Source of the DNA: Paracoccus aminovorans
GTDB lineage: Bacteria > Pseudomonadota > Alphaproteobacteria > Rhodobacterales > Rhodobacteraceae
Length of the DNA stretch: 64,000 nt
NCBI RefSeq assembly: GCF_001546115.1
Contig: NZ_KQ955208.1
Location: 124,001 to 188,000 of the forward strand
Direction of reading: 5' to 3'
Translations under genes and position numbers: made by a program
The notes under the pieces: model-generated
The model's input: only the letters and a program-made list of their open reading frames with translations
Told to the model about the DNA's origin: nothing
Databases searched by the model: none
Part shown: positions 32,414-43,897 of the stretch, one piece after another
Numbering within the stretch: the first letter of the stretch is position 1
How the letters are laid out: every line of letters starts with the position of its first letter

Positions 32414-32444
32414 TTAGCTTTAAAGCGCTGCGAGGAAAACAGGT

Positions 32445-32538
32445 GAGAGGCTGGACAACGACCCAAGCGGGACTCGTTACGGCTGCTTCCTTCCGGACCT
32501 GACCGGGTTGGCGAGGCGCTCGCCCGCGCCAACCTCTC
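32445..32538 (-). ncRNA. ffs: Signal recognition particle RNA (4.5S-type)
   Basis: On the minus strand the conserved apical core GGTCAGGTCCGGAAGGAAGC (about 32500-32481) is present, the hallmark of SRP RNA with its GGAA tetraloop. The 5' end GAGAGGTTGG pairs with the 3' end CCAGCCTCTC over ten bases, giving a transcript of about 94 bases, as in other alphaproteobacteria. It acts with Ffh to target membrane proteins. Exact ends are inferred from the terminal pairing. A degenerate integrase begins 100 bases downstream. Confidence 0.92.
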
Positions 32539-32584
32539 GGCGCCTAGATAGGCGCGGGCGGCGGCGGATGCAAGCGCCTTGGCG

Positions 32585-34462
32585 TCAGAGGTGCAGCCGC
32601 AGCCGCAGGAATCCGTCCGGGCCAAGCCCGGCCTGCTCGACCGGGGTATCGAGATGGCCGAGATGGCCGGCGGCGGCGGGCGAGGTCTCGAACAGGACCG
32701 AGGTGCCGGGCAGGGGCGAAAAGCTCCAGCCGGTGCGGGAATCGGGCGCCAGCACCCGGCGCTGCGCGACATAGCGGCGCAGCACCTCGCGCGTGCGGGC
32801 GGTGCTGTCCAGAAGCACCGGCCGCCCGCTGGCCAGTGCCGCGAAAAGCCCGCAATCCGACAGCCGGTAGCTGTTCGTGACCAGGATGAACGGCTGGCCG
32901 GGGGCGACTGGCCGGCCGCGGTGGCGCAGGTCGGCGATGCGGTGGGAATCGGCATGGGCCAGCCGCCCGTCCGGCGCATAGCGCGGCGGCCGGCTGAGGT
33001 CGATCTGCCAGTCGAGCCCGTCGATCACGTCGAAATTGTAGCTCGGGAACTCGGGGTCGATCAGCGGCTGGTCCGAAAGGCCCGGCTCGATCCGCAGAAA
33101 CAGGCTGGCCGAGCGTTCCAGCCATTCGCGCACCTCAGCCCCGCTCAGCCGGATGGCGCAGAGCCGGTTCGGGAACAGGTAGAGATCGGCGATGCTGCGC
33201 AGCGTCAGCCGCCCGGCCGGCACGTCGGTGTAATGCTGCGGCCCGCCGCGCCCGCCGGCGCGAAAGGGTGCTGCCGCCGAGAGGATCGGCAGGTCCTGCC
33301 AGCGTGTGCCGCGCAGCGCCCGCCGCACGTGCCAGCGTTGCGCCATGGCCACCAGCCGCAGCCCCGGATCCTGGCCGATCAGCGCGAAATAGCTGCTGAG
33401 CGCGCGTTCGGTGCGGCCGATGCGGCGGCGGAAATGCCGCAGGGTCTGGCGATGCGCCGGCATGGCCGGGCCGGTGACGGCGGGGTGGTCGGCCTCGGCC
33501 GCGACCGGCTCGGCGCGACAGGTGAAATCGGCGATACGCCAGGCGCTGCCGTCATGCTGCAGCCGCAGGTCGATCAGCCCCAGATGCGAGCCCCAGAAGC
33601 CCGGCATCACCGCGGGCTTCCCGGCCAGCGTTCCGCGCTCGGCGTCGATGCCGGGGCCGCCGGGATGGCTGGCCGAGGGGAAGACCCGATGCGTATGGCC
33701 GGCGATCACCAGGTCGAGCCCGGGCAGGGCGGCCAGCGCGGTGGCCGCGTTCTCCATCATCGGTTGCGGCTCCAGCGCGCCGATGCCGCTGTGCGACAGC
33801 GCCAGCACCAGGTCGGCGCCGCGCTGGCGCAGAGCGGCGATGCCGGCGCGGGCCGAATCGAGGATGTCGGCGACCGCGATCTCGGGGCGCAGGGCCGGTT
33901 CCCAGTCGACGGTCTGCGGCGGCAGGAAGCCCAAGACGCCGATGCGCAGCCGGCGCGGGCGGCCCTGGCGGTCCAGGAAGCGCCGCTCCAGCAGCAGATG
34001 CGGGCTGACCGGCAGTGGCCGGCGCGGCTGCAGGTTGCTGGCAACGATCGGGAACGCCGCCCCTTCCAGGCTGGCGCGCAGAAAGCCCAGGCCGAAGCTG
34101 AAATCGTGGTTGCCGACCGTGGCCGCGTCATAGCCGAGCGCGTTCATCGCAGCGATGGCCGGGTGGCGACGGCGCGGGCCGATGCCGCCGGATTCGGCCA
34201 GGTAGTCGCCCATCGGGCTGCCTTGCAGGGCGTCGCCATTGTCGAAGAGCAGGCAGTTCGGCACCTGCTGGCGCGCGCGCGCGATCAGCGCCGCCGCCCG
34301 CGACAGGCCCAGCCGCTCGGACGGCCGGTCGGCCAGGTAATCATAGCCCAGCACATGCATGTGCAGATCCGTCGTCGCCATCACCCGCAGGTCGAGGCAA
34401 TCCTCGGCAGGGCTGGAAGCCGCGGTGGCGGCGTGACGGGGCAGGGCGGGATCGTGATCCAT
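32585..34462 (-). CDS. cpdB: 2',3'-cyclic nucleotide phosphodiesterase / 3'-nucleotidase (CpdB-like)
   Basis: A 625-residue metallophosphatase/5'-nucleotidase family protein. Metal-binding motifs are ATTDLHMHVLGYDY (Asp32, His34), LLFDNGDALQGSPMGDY (about 71-87), TVGNHDFSFG (Asn118, His119) and IAGHTHRVFPS (about 246-256). The C-terminal nucleotide-binding domain has SYNFDVIDGLDWQIDLSRPP and LVTNSYRLSD. It hydrolyses 2',3'-cyclic nucleotides and 3'-nucleotides, normally in the periplasm. No clear signal peptide is seen at this start (MDHDPALPRHAATAASSPAE), so export is in doubt. It is divergent from the SRPBCC gene with a palindromic operator between them. Confidence 0.85.
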   Translation of the reverse strand: MDHDPALPRHAATAASSPAEDCLDLRVMATTDLHMHVLGYDYLADRPSERLGLSRAAALIARARQQVPNCLLFDNGDALQGSPMGDYLAESGGIGPRRRHPAIAAMNALGYDAATVGNHDFSFGLGFLRASLEGAAFPIVASNLQPRRPLPVSPHLLLERRFLDRQGRPRRLRIGVLGFLPPQTVDWEPALRPEIAVADILDSARAGIAALRQRGADLVLALSHSGIGALEPQPMMENAATALAALPGLDLVIAGHTHRVFPSASHPGGPGIDAERGTLAGKPAVMPGFWGSHLGLIDLRLQHDGSAWRIADFTCRAEPVAAEADHPAVTGPAMPAHRQTLRHFRRRIGRTERALSSYFALIGQDPGLRLVAMAQRWHVRRALRGTRWQDLPILSAAAPFRAGGRGGPQHYTDVPAGRLTLRSIADLYLFPNRLCAIRLSGAEVREWLERSASLFLRIEPGLSDQPLIDPEFPSYNFDVIDGLDWQIDLSRPPRYAPDGRLAHADSHRIADLRHRGRPVAPGQPFILVTNSYRLSDCGLFAALASGRPVLLDSTARTREVLRRYVAQRRVLAPDSRTGWSFSPLPGTSVLFETSPAAAGHLGHLDTPVEQAGLGPDGFLRLRLHL

Positions 34463-34479
34463 TGTCCATGCATGCGGAC

Positions 34480-34510
34480 ATTATAAGCATTATGCAACCT
34501 TGGATTGCAT
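34480..34510. promoter_or_regulatory. Minus-strand -10 box and ATGCAA-N7-TTGCAT operator
   Basis: TATAAT on the minus strand (34485-34480) is 17 bases from the cpdB-like start. Just upstream, ATGCAA-CCTTGGA-TTGCAT (34492-34510) is a six-base inverted repeat covering the -35 side. It has the same arms and spacing as the site at 22222-22242. It likely controls the cpdB-like gene and perhaps the divergent gene at 34618. Confidence 0.55.
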
Positions 34511-34617
34511 ATTGACGCTGCGTCGCCGATACGGTGGGGTGCGCTTGCATGCTGCGCTGCAACATGGGAAAAACCGCGCATGATGCTTTGGGCGTTTTCA
34601 GCAGCAGTGGACCTTCG

Positions 34618-35079
34618 ATGAAATTCTCGACTCGCCAGGACACCGACATTCCCGCCGATGCCCTTTTCCGCGCCGTCGGCAATTTTCCCAGCCTCGAGCG
34701 GATGCTGGTGCGGCGCGGCGCCTCGGTGCGGCGGCTGGACGACATGGTGCGGCCCGGGGTCGGCATGGGCTGGGAGATCGGCTTCGACTGGCGCGGCCGT
34801 CGGCGCGGGCTGGACCTGCGCGTTGCCCGCTACGAACCCAATGAGCTGATCGCGCTGGATGGCACCTCGGACCAGTTCGAATTGCAGATCCGCATGACCG
34901 TGGTGGCGCTGACCCCCAGCCGGTCGCGGCTGATCTTCGAGGCCGACGTGCAGCCGCGCGGCATGAAGGCGCGGCTGCTGCTGCAGACCGCCAAGCTGGG
35001 CAAGGCGCAGCTTGACCGCAAGTTCGCCCAGCGGATCGCCGATTTCGTGACCCAGATTTCGGCCGAGGCCGCCGCCTGA
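34618..35079 (+). CDS. SRPBCC-family protein
   Basis: A 153-residue protein with the START/SRPBCC helix-grip layout. MKFSTRQDTDIPADALFRAV at the start supplies the first strand and helix. A long curved sheet follows (WEIGFDWRGRRRGLDLRVAR), with FELQIRMTVVALTP then RLIFEADVQPRGMKARLLLQ, and a final long helix ends it. Such proteins bind small hydrophobic ligands or lipids. The ligand is not known. It is divergent from cpdB and 19 bases from the convergent pheA stop. Confidence 0.7.
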   Translation: MKFSTRQDTDIPADALFRAVGNFPSLERMLVRRGASVRRLDDMVRPGVGMGWEIGFDWRGRRRGLDLRVARYEPNELIALDGTSDQFELQIRMTVVALTPSRSRLIFEADVQPRGMKARLLLQTAKLGKAQLDRKFAQRIADFVTQISAEAAA

Positions 35080-35097
35080 GCGGCGCCCGGCGGCGTC

Positions 35098-35985
35098 TCA
35101 GCCCTGGGCCTGGTCGCGCAATTGCGCGGCGCGCAGCGGATCGGCCGGATAGACGCCGAGGATGTTCAGGCTGGAGGTGAAGTAATCCAGTTCTTCCAGC
35201 GCGCGGGCGACATTGGGATCCTCGGGGTGGCCCTCGATGTCGGCATAGAACTGCGTCGCGGTGAAGACGCCGTCGACCATGTAGCTTTCCAGCTTGGTCA
35301 TGTTGACGCCATTGGTCGCAAAGCCGCCAAGCGCCTTGTAGAGCGCGGCCGGGATGTTGCGGACGCGGAAGACGAAGGTGGTCATCATCGTGCCGTCGCC
35401 CTGGGCATTCTTGCGACGGCTGAAATCGGGCTGGCGCGCCATGACCAGAAAGCGGGTGGTGTTGTTCTGCCGGTCCTCGATGCCCGAGGCGAGTTCGTCG
35501 AGCCCGTAGATCTCGCCGGCCAGGGGCGCGGCCAGGGCGGCCAGCGACCGCTCGCCGCGCCGCGCCACCTCCATGGCCGAACCGGCGGTGTCGGCGCCGA
35601 CCAGGCTGCGGATGTCGTGGCGGCGCAGGAAGCCGCGACACTGGCCCAGCAGGACCGGGTGGCTCATCGCCTCGGTCACCTCGGCCAGCGTGGCGCCGGG
35701 CACGGCCAGCAGGCTGATGCGCACCCGCACGAAGCCCTCGTCGATGATGTGCAGCCCGCTTTCCGGCAACAGGTGGTGGATGTCGGCGACCCGGCCATAG
35801 GTGGAATTCTCGACCGGCAGCATGGCCAGTTCGGCGCGGCCGCCGCGCACCGCCTCGATGGTGTCCTCGAAGGTGCGGCAGGGCAGGGCCTCCATACGCG
35901 GCCGGTAGTTGCGGCATGCCTGGTGGCTATAGGCGCCCGGCTCGCCCTGGAAGGCGATCACGCCCTGGCTTTCGGTCTGGCTCAT
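35098..35985 (-). CDS. pheA: Prephenate dehydratase
   Basis: A 295-residue monofunctional prephenate dehydratase. The catalytic domain has FQGEPGAYSHQACRNY (about 12-27), PVENSTYGRVADIHHLL (57-73) and the TRF motif in NNTTRFLVMAR (about 172-182). The regulatory ACT domain follows, with ALGGFATNGVNMTKLESYMV (about 221-240). It converts prephenate to phenylpyruvate for phenylalanine and is inhibited by phenylalanine through the ACT domain. No chorismate mutase domain is attached. It stands alone on the minus strand, convergent with the SRPBCC gene and divergent from cycM. Confidence 0.92.
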   Translation of the reverse strand: MSQTESQGVIAFQGEPGAYSHQACRNYRPRMEALPCRTFEDTIEAVRGGRAELAMLPVENSTYGRVADIHHLLPESGLHIIDEGFVRVRISLLAVPGATLAEVTEAMSHPVLLGQCRGFLRRHDIRSLVGADTAGSAMEVARRGERSLAALAAPLAGEIYGLDELASGIEDRQNNTTRFLVMARQPDFSRRKNAQGDGTMMTTFVFRVRNIPAALYKALGGFATNGVNMTKLESYMVDGVFTATQFYADIEGHPEDPNVARALEELDYFTSSLNILGVYPADPLRAAQLRDQAQG

Positions 35986-36177
35986 CCCTTGCCCCCTTGT
36001 CCTTGCAGGCCTGTGCTTGCGGGGTCCGGCCCCGGTCTTGCGGCGTCAAGCCCCGTGGCGAGGCGGTGACGCCGGCGGGTTTTGTCGCGCGCGAGCGACA
36101 ACTATACCTTGAACCAGCGAAACAAAAGCGGATAGATACCGCCCAGATCCACGGATAGACCCAAGGGGCCCGCAGAC

Positions 36178-36717
36178 ATGTTCGATACCATGACCATCAC
36201 CAAGGCAGCCGGGGCTATCATCGGCTCGCTTCTGTTCCTTCTGCTGATGGGCTGGGCCGCTTCGGGCATTTATCACGTCGGCCCCGCAGGCCATGGCGGC
36301 GAGGAAGAGCACGCCCAGGCCTATACGATTCCCGTCGAGGACGCCGGCGCCGGCGGCGGCGAGGAAGCGGCCGAGGAAGGCCCCGATTTTGCCACCGTCA
36401 TGGCCTCGGCCGATGCCGCGGCGGGCGAGAAGGTCTTCGGCAAGTGCAAGGCCTGCCACAAGATCGACGGCTCGGACAGCACCGGCCCGCATCTGAACGG
36501 CGTGGTCGGCCGCGCGGTCGCCTCTGCCGCCGGCTTCAACTATTCCGACGCCATGAAGGCCCATGCCGCCGAGGCTCCGGACTGGACCCCCGAGGCGCTG
36601 GAGCATTTCCTGACCAACCCCAAGACCGTGGTCAAAGGCACCAAGATGGCCTTTGCCGGCCTGCCCAAGGTCGAGGATCGCGCGAACCTGATCGCCTATC
36701 TGGAAACGCTGAAATAA
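36178..36717 (+). CDS. cycM: Membrane-bound cytochrome c552 (CycM-like)
   Basis: A 179-residue protein with an N-terminal membrane anchor (residues 8-30, [20 protein letters not shown]), an acidic linker ([10 protein letters not shown]), then a class I cytochrome c domain. Heme is attached at CKACH (Cys90, Cys93, His94), and the axial Met is Met157 in [10 protein letters not shown]. The start ([17 protein letters not shown]) closely resembles CycM of Paracoccus denitrificans, which shuttles electrons from the bc1 complex to the aa3 oxidase. It is a strong sign of a Paracoccus host. A terminator follows its stop. Confidence 0.92.
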   Translation: MFDTMTITKAAGAIIGSLLFLLLMGWAASGIYHVGPAGHGGEEEHAQAYTIPVEDAGAGGGEEAAEEGPDFATVMASADAAAGEKVFGKCKACHKIDGSDSTGPHLNGVVGRAVASAAGFNYSDAMKAHAAEAPDWTPEALEHFLTNPKTVVKGTKMAFAGLPKVEDRANLIAYLETLK

Positions 36718-36742
36718 GCCTTCCGCGCGGCAGATCATGACG

Positions 36743-36768
36743 GGGCGTCCCTTGCGGGCGCCCTTTTT
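36743..36768 (+). terminator. Intrinsic terminator after cycM
   Basis: GGGCGTCCC, loop TTGC, GGGCGCCC, then TTTTT. It starts 26 bases after the cycM stop, with one mismatch in the stem (G-U pair), so cycM is likely monocistronic. Confidence 0.75.
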
Positions 36769-36897
36769 CATGGCGCGAGCGCAGGGCGGGGTCGGCCCAT
36801 CACGCAATTGCATGTTGAACCGCCCGGCCCGACTGCTAGCCTGCGGGCAACAAGCGGGCCGGATCAGGCCCCGACATGCAAGGACGAGCAACACCCG

Positions 36898-38760
36898 ATG
36901 ACGATGCCCTTTTTGCGACATGCCCCGATGGCCCTGCTGCTGGCGCTGCTGCCCGTCACCGCCCCCGCGCAAGAGCCCAAGCCCGGGACCATCGTGTCGC
37001 ATGGCATCGCGGTCTTCGGCACGCCCGAACTGCCGGCGGATTATCCGCATCTGCGTTACGTGAACCCGGATGCGCCCAAGGGCGGCGAGATCTCGGAATG
37101 GGGAATCGGCGGCTTCGACAGCTACAACCCCTTTACCCATCGCGGCCGCGCCACCGCGCTGTCGGTCATCATGCTGGAACGGCTGATGGAGGATCCGGCG
37201 GATGAGCGCGGCTCGTCCTATTGCCTGCTCTGCGAGACCATCGAATATCCCGAAAGCCGCGATTGGGTGATCTTCCATCTGCGGCCCGAGGCGAAATTCT
37301 CGGACGGCACGCCGCTGACCGCGCATGACGTGCTGTTTTCCTTTGAGCTTCTGCGCGACAAGGGCCTGTCGTCCTATCGCACCGGCATCGCCAAGATGGT
37401 CGCCAAGGCCGAGGTGATCGACGAGCATACGATCAAGTTCATCTTCCAGCCCGGCTATCCGCGCCGCGACGTGATCCAGCAGGTCGGCAGCCAGATCGTG
37501 TTCTCGCGCGAGGATTTCCGCAAGAACAAGCGCGACATCGAACAGTCGAGCAATATCCCCTTCCTGGGCTCGGGACCCTATGTCTTCGACAGCGCCGAGA
37601 TGGGGCGCTCGCTCAGCGTCAGGCGCAACCCGGATTACTGGGGCAAGGACCTGCCGATCAACAAGGGCCGGCACAATTTCGACAAGATCCGCGTGGAGTA
37701 TTTCTCGGATTACGACGCCGCCTTCGAGGCGTTCAAGGCCGGGGTCTATACCTTCCGCAACGAGACCTCCTCGATCCACTGGGCGACGCGCTATGACTTC
37801 CCGGCGCTGAAATCCGGCGCGGTCAAGCAGGAGGTGCTGCCGAACGGCGATCTCGCCACCGGGCAAAGCTGGATCTTCAACCTGCGGCGCGAGACCTGGC
37901 AGGACATCCGCGTGCGCCAGGCCATCGGGCTGATGTTCAACTTCGAATGGTCGAACGAGACGCTGTTCTATGGGCTCAACACCCGCGTCAACAGCTTCTG
38001 GGACAACAGCGAACTGGCCGCGACCGGCAAGCCCTCGCCCGAGGAGCTGGCGCTGCTGGAACCCCTGGCGAAGGACCTGCCCGAGGGCGTCCTGACCGAG
38101 GATGCGGTGGTGCAGCCGGTCTCGGGAAAGACCCAGCTCGACCGCAAGAACCTGCGCGCGGCCTCGGCGCTTTTGGATCAGGCGGGCTGGAAGCCGGGGC
38201 CGGACGGCATGCGCGTGAACCAGAAGGGCCAGCGGCTGAAGCTGGAGATCCTGAACGACAACCAGAGCTTCGACCGCATCATCAACCCCTTCGTGCAGAA
38301 CCTGCGCGCGCTTGGCGTCGATGCCGTGAACGCGCGGGTCGACGATGCCGAGATGACCAACCGCACCCGCGGCCATGATTTCGATATGATCACCGACAAT
38401 TTCGCGCAGCTTGGCTTCTATGTCGGCGGCGGCACCGAGCAGGTCTTCGGCTCGGAAAACGTGGGCGATGTGTTCAACCCGATGGGGCTGGCGAACCCGG
38501 CCATCGACGCGCTGATCGAGAAGGGGATCGAGGCCAAGACCCAGGTCGAGATGGACGCCATCGTCCATGCGCTGGACCGCAGCCTGCGCGCCCTGCGCTT
38601 CTGGGTGCCGCAATGGTACAAGGCCGATTACACCCTGGCCTATTACGATATCTATGCCCACCCCGAGAAGCTGCCGCCCTATCTGCTGGGTGAACTTGAT
38701 TTCTGGTGGTATGACGCGGATAAGGCGGAAAAGCTGAAACAATCCGGCGCGCTGCGCTAG
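36898..38760 (+). CDS. yejA: Peptide ABC transporter substrate-binding protein (YejA-like)
   Basis: A 620-residue periplasmic binding protein (SBP_bac_5). A signal peptide, [20 protein letters not shown] then TAPAQ, precedes the mature part, and [21 protein letters not shown] is the family start. Conserved blocks [20 protein letters not shown] and [19 protein letters not shown] are clear. YejA homologues import peptides such as microcin C-type compounds. I chose the ATG at 36898; an upstream in-frame ATG lacks a signal peptide. It heads the yejABEF run, 43 bases before yejB. Confidence 0.88.
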   Translation: MTMPFLRHAPMALLLALLPVTAPAQEPKPGTIVSHGIAVFGTPELPADYPHLRYVNPDAPKGGEISEWGIGGFDSYNPFTHRGRATALSVIMLERLMEDPADERGSSYCLLCETIEYPESRDWVIFHLRPEAKFSDGTPLTAHDVLFSFELLRDKGLSSYRTGIAKMVAKAEVIDEHTIKFIFQPGYPRRDVIQQVGSQIVFSREDFRKNKRDIEQSSNIPFLGSGPYVFDSAEMGRSLSVRRNPDYWGKDLPINKGRHNFDKIRVEYFSDYDAAFEAFKAGVYTFRNETSSIHWATRYDFPALKSGAVKQEVLPNGDLATGQSWIFNLRRETWQDIRVRQAIGLMFNFEWSNETLFYGLNTRVNSFWDNSELAATGKPSPEELALLEPLAKDLPEGVLTEDAVVQPVSGKTQLDRKNLRAASALLDQAGWKPGPDGMRVNQKGQRLKLEILNDNQSFDRIINPFVQNLRALGVDAVNARVDDAEMTNRTRGHDFDMITDNFAQLGFYVGGGTEQVFGSENVGDVFNPMGLANPAIDALIEKGIEAKTQVEMDAIVHALDRSLRALRFWVPQWYKADYTLAYYDIYAHPEKLPPYLLGELDFWWYDADKAEKLKQSGALR

Positions 38761-38803
38761 GCCCCCGGGCCCGGGCACAGAGCAAGGCGGAGCAAAGGGG
38801 CGG

Positions 38804-39946
38804 ATGGCAGCCTATATCCTGCGGCGTTTGCTGCTGATCATACCCACGCTGATCGGCATCATGCTGGTCAATTTCACGCTGACGCAATTCGTCCCCGGCG
38901 GCCCGATCGAGCAGATCATCGCCCGCGTCCAGGGCGAAGGCGACGCCCTGCGCAACATCACCGGCGGCGGCGATGCGCAGGCGGCGCAATCGACCGAATA
39001 TGCCGGCGCCCGCGGCATCCCGCCCGAGCTTCTGGACCAACTGGAAGTGCAGATGGGCTTTGCCAGGATCGCCTGCACGCCCGCGCATGAGGGCGAGCCC
39101 GACCTGAAATCGCCCGAATGCCACAAGGAAAAGATCGGCGCCGCGCAGCGCTTCCTGATCATGCTGGGCAACTACCTGCGCTTCGATTTCGGCACCAGCT
39201 TCTTCCGCTCGATCTCGGTCATCGACCTGGTGCTGGAAAAGATGCCGGTCTCGATCACCCTGGGGCTGTGGTCGACGCTGATCGCCTATCTGATCTCGAT
39301 CCCGCTCGGCATCCGCAAGGCGGTGCGCGCCGGCACCAGTTTCGACACCTGGACCAGCGGCATCATCATCGTGGGTTACGCCATCCCGGCCTTCCTGTTC
39401 GCGGTGCTCTTGATGGTGCTCTTCGCCGGCGGCAGCTATTGGCAGATCTTCCCGCTGCGCGGCCTGACCTCGGACAATTTCGCCGACCTCAGCCTGTGGG
39501 GCAAGGTCAAGGACTATCTCTGGCACATCACCCTGCCGGTGCTGGCGACGACGATCTCCAGCTTCGCCACGCTGACGCTGCTGACCAAGAACAGCTTCCT
39601 GGACGAGATCAACAAGCAATATGTCATGACCGCCCGCGCCAAGGGCCTGACCGAGCGCCGCGTGCTTTACGGCCACGTCTTCCGCAATGCCATGCTGATC
39701 GTGATCGCGGGTTTTCCGGCCATGTTCCTGGGCGTGTTCTTCGGCTCGTCGATCCTGATCGAGACCATCTTCTCGCTCGACGGCCTAGGACGGCTGGGCT
39801 TCGAGGCGGCGGTGCAGCGCGACTATCCGGTGATCTTCGGCACGCTCTATGTCTTCGGCCTGCTGGGTCTCTTGGTCGGGATCCTCTCGGACCTGATGTA
39901 TGTGCTGGTCGACCCGCGCATCGACTTCGAGCGGAGGGCCGGCTGA
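38804..39946 (+). CDS. yejB: Peptide ABC transporter permease (YejB-like)
   Basis: A 380-residue membrane protein with about six helices. The first helix is [20 protein letters not shown], and the EAA loop is [20 protein letters not shown] (about residues 271-290), where it contacts the ATPase. A large periplasmic insertion with two Cys ([20 protein letters not shown] then CHKEK) is typical of YejB versus DppB. GGCGGAGC-like sequence precedes the ATG. Its stop overlaps the next start (ATGG on TGATG). Confidence 0.88.
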   Translation: MAAYILRRLLLIIPTLIGIMLVNFTLTQFVPGGPIEQIIARVQGEGDALRNITGGGDAQAAQSTEYAGARGIPPELLDQLEVQMGFARIACTPAHEGEPDLKSPECHKEKIGAAQRFLIMLGNYLRFDFGTSFFRSISVIDLVLEKMPVSITLGLWSTLIAYLISIPLGIRKAVRAGTSFDTWTSGIIIVGYAIPAFLFAVLLMVLFAGGSYWQIFPLRGLTSDNFADLSLWGKVKDYLWHITLPVLATTISSFATLTLLTKNSFLDEINKQYVMTARAKGLTERRVLYGHVFRNAMLIVIAGFPAMFLGVFFGSSILIETIFSLDGLGRLGFEAAVQRDYPVIFGTLYVFGLLGLLVGILSDLMYVLVDPRIDFERRAG

Positions 39947-41048
39947 TGGCGATGTCGGAACTGAACCGCCGCCGGCTGCGCAATTTCCGCCGCAACACGC
40001 GCGCCTTCTGGTCGCTGATCCTGTTCACGCTGCTGTTCGTGGCCTCGCTGTTTGCGGAGCTTATCGCCAATGACAAGCCGATCGTGGTCAGCTACCGGGG
40101 CGGGCTGTATTTCCCGGTCTACAAATTCTACCCCGAGACCGCCTTCGGCGGCGATTTCGGCACCGAGGCGATCTATACCGACCCCGGCGTGCAATGCCTG
40201 ATCGTCACCGGCGGCCGGCAGGAATGCTGGGACGACCCCGAGGGCACCGAGAAACTGGCCCGCGACACCGGCGAGGTCGGCGGCGAGGCGGTCGAGAAGG
40301 GCTGGATGATCTGGCCCGCCATCCCCTATCACTACCGCACCATCAACAACGTCGGCACCGCGCCAAGCGCCCCGGACCGCGCCCATCTGCTGGGCACCGA
40401 CGACACCTCGCGCGACGTGCTGGCGCGGGTGATCTACGGCTTCCGGCTGTCGGTCCTGTTCACGCTGATCGTGACCGCCATCAGCTCGGTCATCGGCATC
40501 AGTGCCGGCGCCGTGCAGGGCTATTTCGGCGGCCGCACCGACCTGTTCCTGCAACGCATGCTGGAAATCTGGGGCTCGACGCCTTCGCTCTACGTCATCA
40601 TCATCCTGTTCGCGATCCTGGGACGCAGCTTCTGGCTGCTGGTGTTCGTGTCCATCCTGTTCGGCTGGCCGGCGCTGGTCGGCGTGGTCCGGGCCGAGTT
40701 CCTGCGGGCGCGCAACTTCGAATATGTCCGCGCCGCCCGCGCGCTGGGGGTCAGCGACCGCACCATCATGTTCCGCCACATCCTGCCCAACGCCATGGTG
40801 GCGACCCTGACCATGCTGCCCTTTGTCGTCACCGGGGTGATCTCGTCGCTGGCGGCGCTGGATTATCTGGGCTACGGCCTGCCGACCTCGGCGCCGTCGC
40901 TGGGCGAGCTGGCCTTGCAGGCCAAGCAGAACCTGCAGGCGCCTTGGCTGGGCTTCACCGCCTTCTTCACCTTCGCCATCATGCTGTCGCTGCTGGTGTT
41001 CATCTTCGAGGGCGTGCGCGATGCCTTCGACCCAAGAAAGACCTTCCG

Positions 41049-41052
<4 letters not shown>
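39946..41052 (+). CDS. yejE: Peptide ABC transporter permease (YejE-like)
   Basis: A 368-residue permease. The N-terminal region before the first helix is RRRLRNFRRNTRAFWSLILF, and a large periplasmic insertion (GLYFPVYKFYPETAFGGDFG) is the mark of YejE. The EAA-type loop is RAEFLRARNFEYVRAARALG, then GVSDRTIMFRHILPNAM. It forms the pore with YejB. The ATG overlaps the yejB stop, and its own stop overlaps the next ATG, so the operon is tightly coupled. Confidence 0.88.
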
Positions 41053-42640
<1,588 letters not shown>

Positions 42641-42644
<4 letters not shown>

Positions 42645-43858
42645 AGATCCTGTTCGTCCACCAGAATTTCCCCGCCCAGTTCCTGCACCTGGCCCCGGCG
42701 CTGGCGGCGCGCGGCCATCACGTCATGGGGCTGACCGACGAAAAGAACCCGCGCCCCAGCCCGGTGCGGGTGGTGCGCTACAAGGCGCCCGAGGACATGA
42801 AGCTGCCCGGCATCCTGGGCCGCACCTACAGCGAACATGCCGAGCGCGGCTGGCTGACCGCGCGCGGTTGCCGGGCGCTGCGCGACCGCCACGACTATAC
42901 GCCCGACGTGATCTTCGGCCATTCCGGCTGGGGCGAGACGCTGTTCCTGCACGAGATCTGGCCCCGGGCGAAGCTGCTAGTCTATGCCGAGCTTCTGTAT
43001 CGCACCCGTGGCCATGACGTCGGCTTCGACCCCGAGATTAGCCCCGACAGCGACGAGGGCCGGGTCGCCACCATCGCCCGCTCGGCGCATCTGATCCAGG
43101 GGCTGGTGCAGGCGGACGCGGGCCTGGCGCCGACGCGCTATCAGGCCGAAAGTTTCCCGCCCGAGCTGCGCCAGAAGCTGACCGTCATCCATGACGGTAT
43201 CGACACCGACAAGGTCTGCCCGAATCCGGCGGCGGAATTCACCCTGCCGGATGGGCGGGTGCTGCGGCCGGGCGACGAGGTGCTGACCTATGTCTCGCGC
43301 TCGCTGGAGCCCTATCGCGGCTTTCACCGCTTCATGCGCGCGCTGCCCGCGGTGATGCGGGCGCGGCCGGATGCCCAGGTGGTGCTGGTCGGCGGCGACG
43401 GCGTCAGCTACGGCAGCCCGCCGCGCGATGCCGCCGGCTGGAAGGAGAAGATGCTGGCCGAACTCGACGGCCAGCTCGACCTGTCGCGCATCCATTTCAT
43501 GGGCCGCGTGCCCTATCCGCAATACCTGGCGCTGCTGCAGGTCGCCAAGGTGCATTGCTACCTGACCTATCCCTTCGTGCTGAGCTGGTCGCTGACCGAG
43601 GCGATGGCGGCCGGCTGCCAGATCGTCGCCTCGGATACCGAGCCGGTGCGCGAACTGGTCCGGGATGGCGAGAACGGCCGGCTGGTGCCGTTCTTCGACC
43701 AGCCGGCGCTGGAGGCGGCTTTGGTCAAGGCCCTGGCCGGCGACCCCGAGGCGGCGCGGCTGAAGGCGGCGGCGCGGCAGACGATCCTGGACAGATACGA
43801 CCTCAAGCGGCACAGCCTGCCGCGGCTGATCGACTGGGTGGAAAGTTTCGCGCCCTGA
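42641..43858 (+). CDS. Family 4 glycosyltransferase
   Basis: A 405-residue GT-B glycosyltransferase. The N-terminal domain has MKILFVHQNFPAQFLHLAPA. The C-terminal Rossmann domain has VIHDGIDTDKVCPN, and the GT4 acid motif region lies in CYLTYPFVLSWSLTEAMAAG (E-x7-E-like spacing), then ASDTEPVRELVRDGENGRLV. The family adds sugars to lipids or polysaccharide. It overlaps yejF by ATGA, which is unusual for a peptide transporter operon. A terminator follows. Confidence 0.82.
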
Positions 43859-43863
43859 CGAAA

Positions 43864-43897
43864 AAGGCCGCGCCGGGTGGGCGCGGCCTTGGTTTTT
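43864..43897. terminator. Bidirectional terminator between GT4 and Hint genes
   Basis: AAGGCCGCGCC, five-base loop, GGCGCGGCCTT, with AAAAA on the left and GGTTTTT on the right, so it can stop both the GT4 gene and the convergent Hint gene. Eleven paired bases. Confidence 0.85.

Noticed and set aside
32445-32460. att duplication of the ffs 3' end
   Set aside because: GAGAGGCTGGAC was not found again near zapE or next to the IS elements, so no att pair can be claimed.
36046-38778. Very long minus-strand open frame (910 codons) over cycM and yejA
   Set aside because: It covers two well-recognised plus-strand genes and has the low-complexity makeup of a shadow frame.
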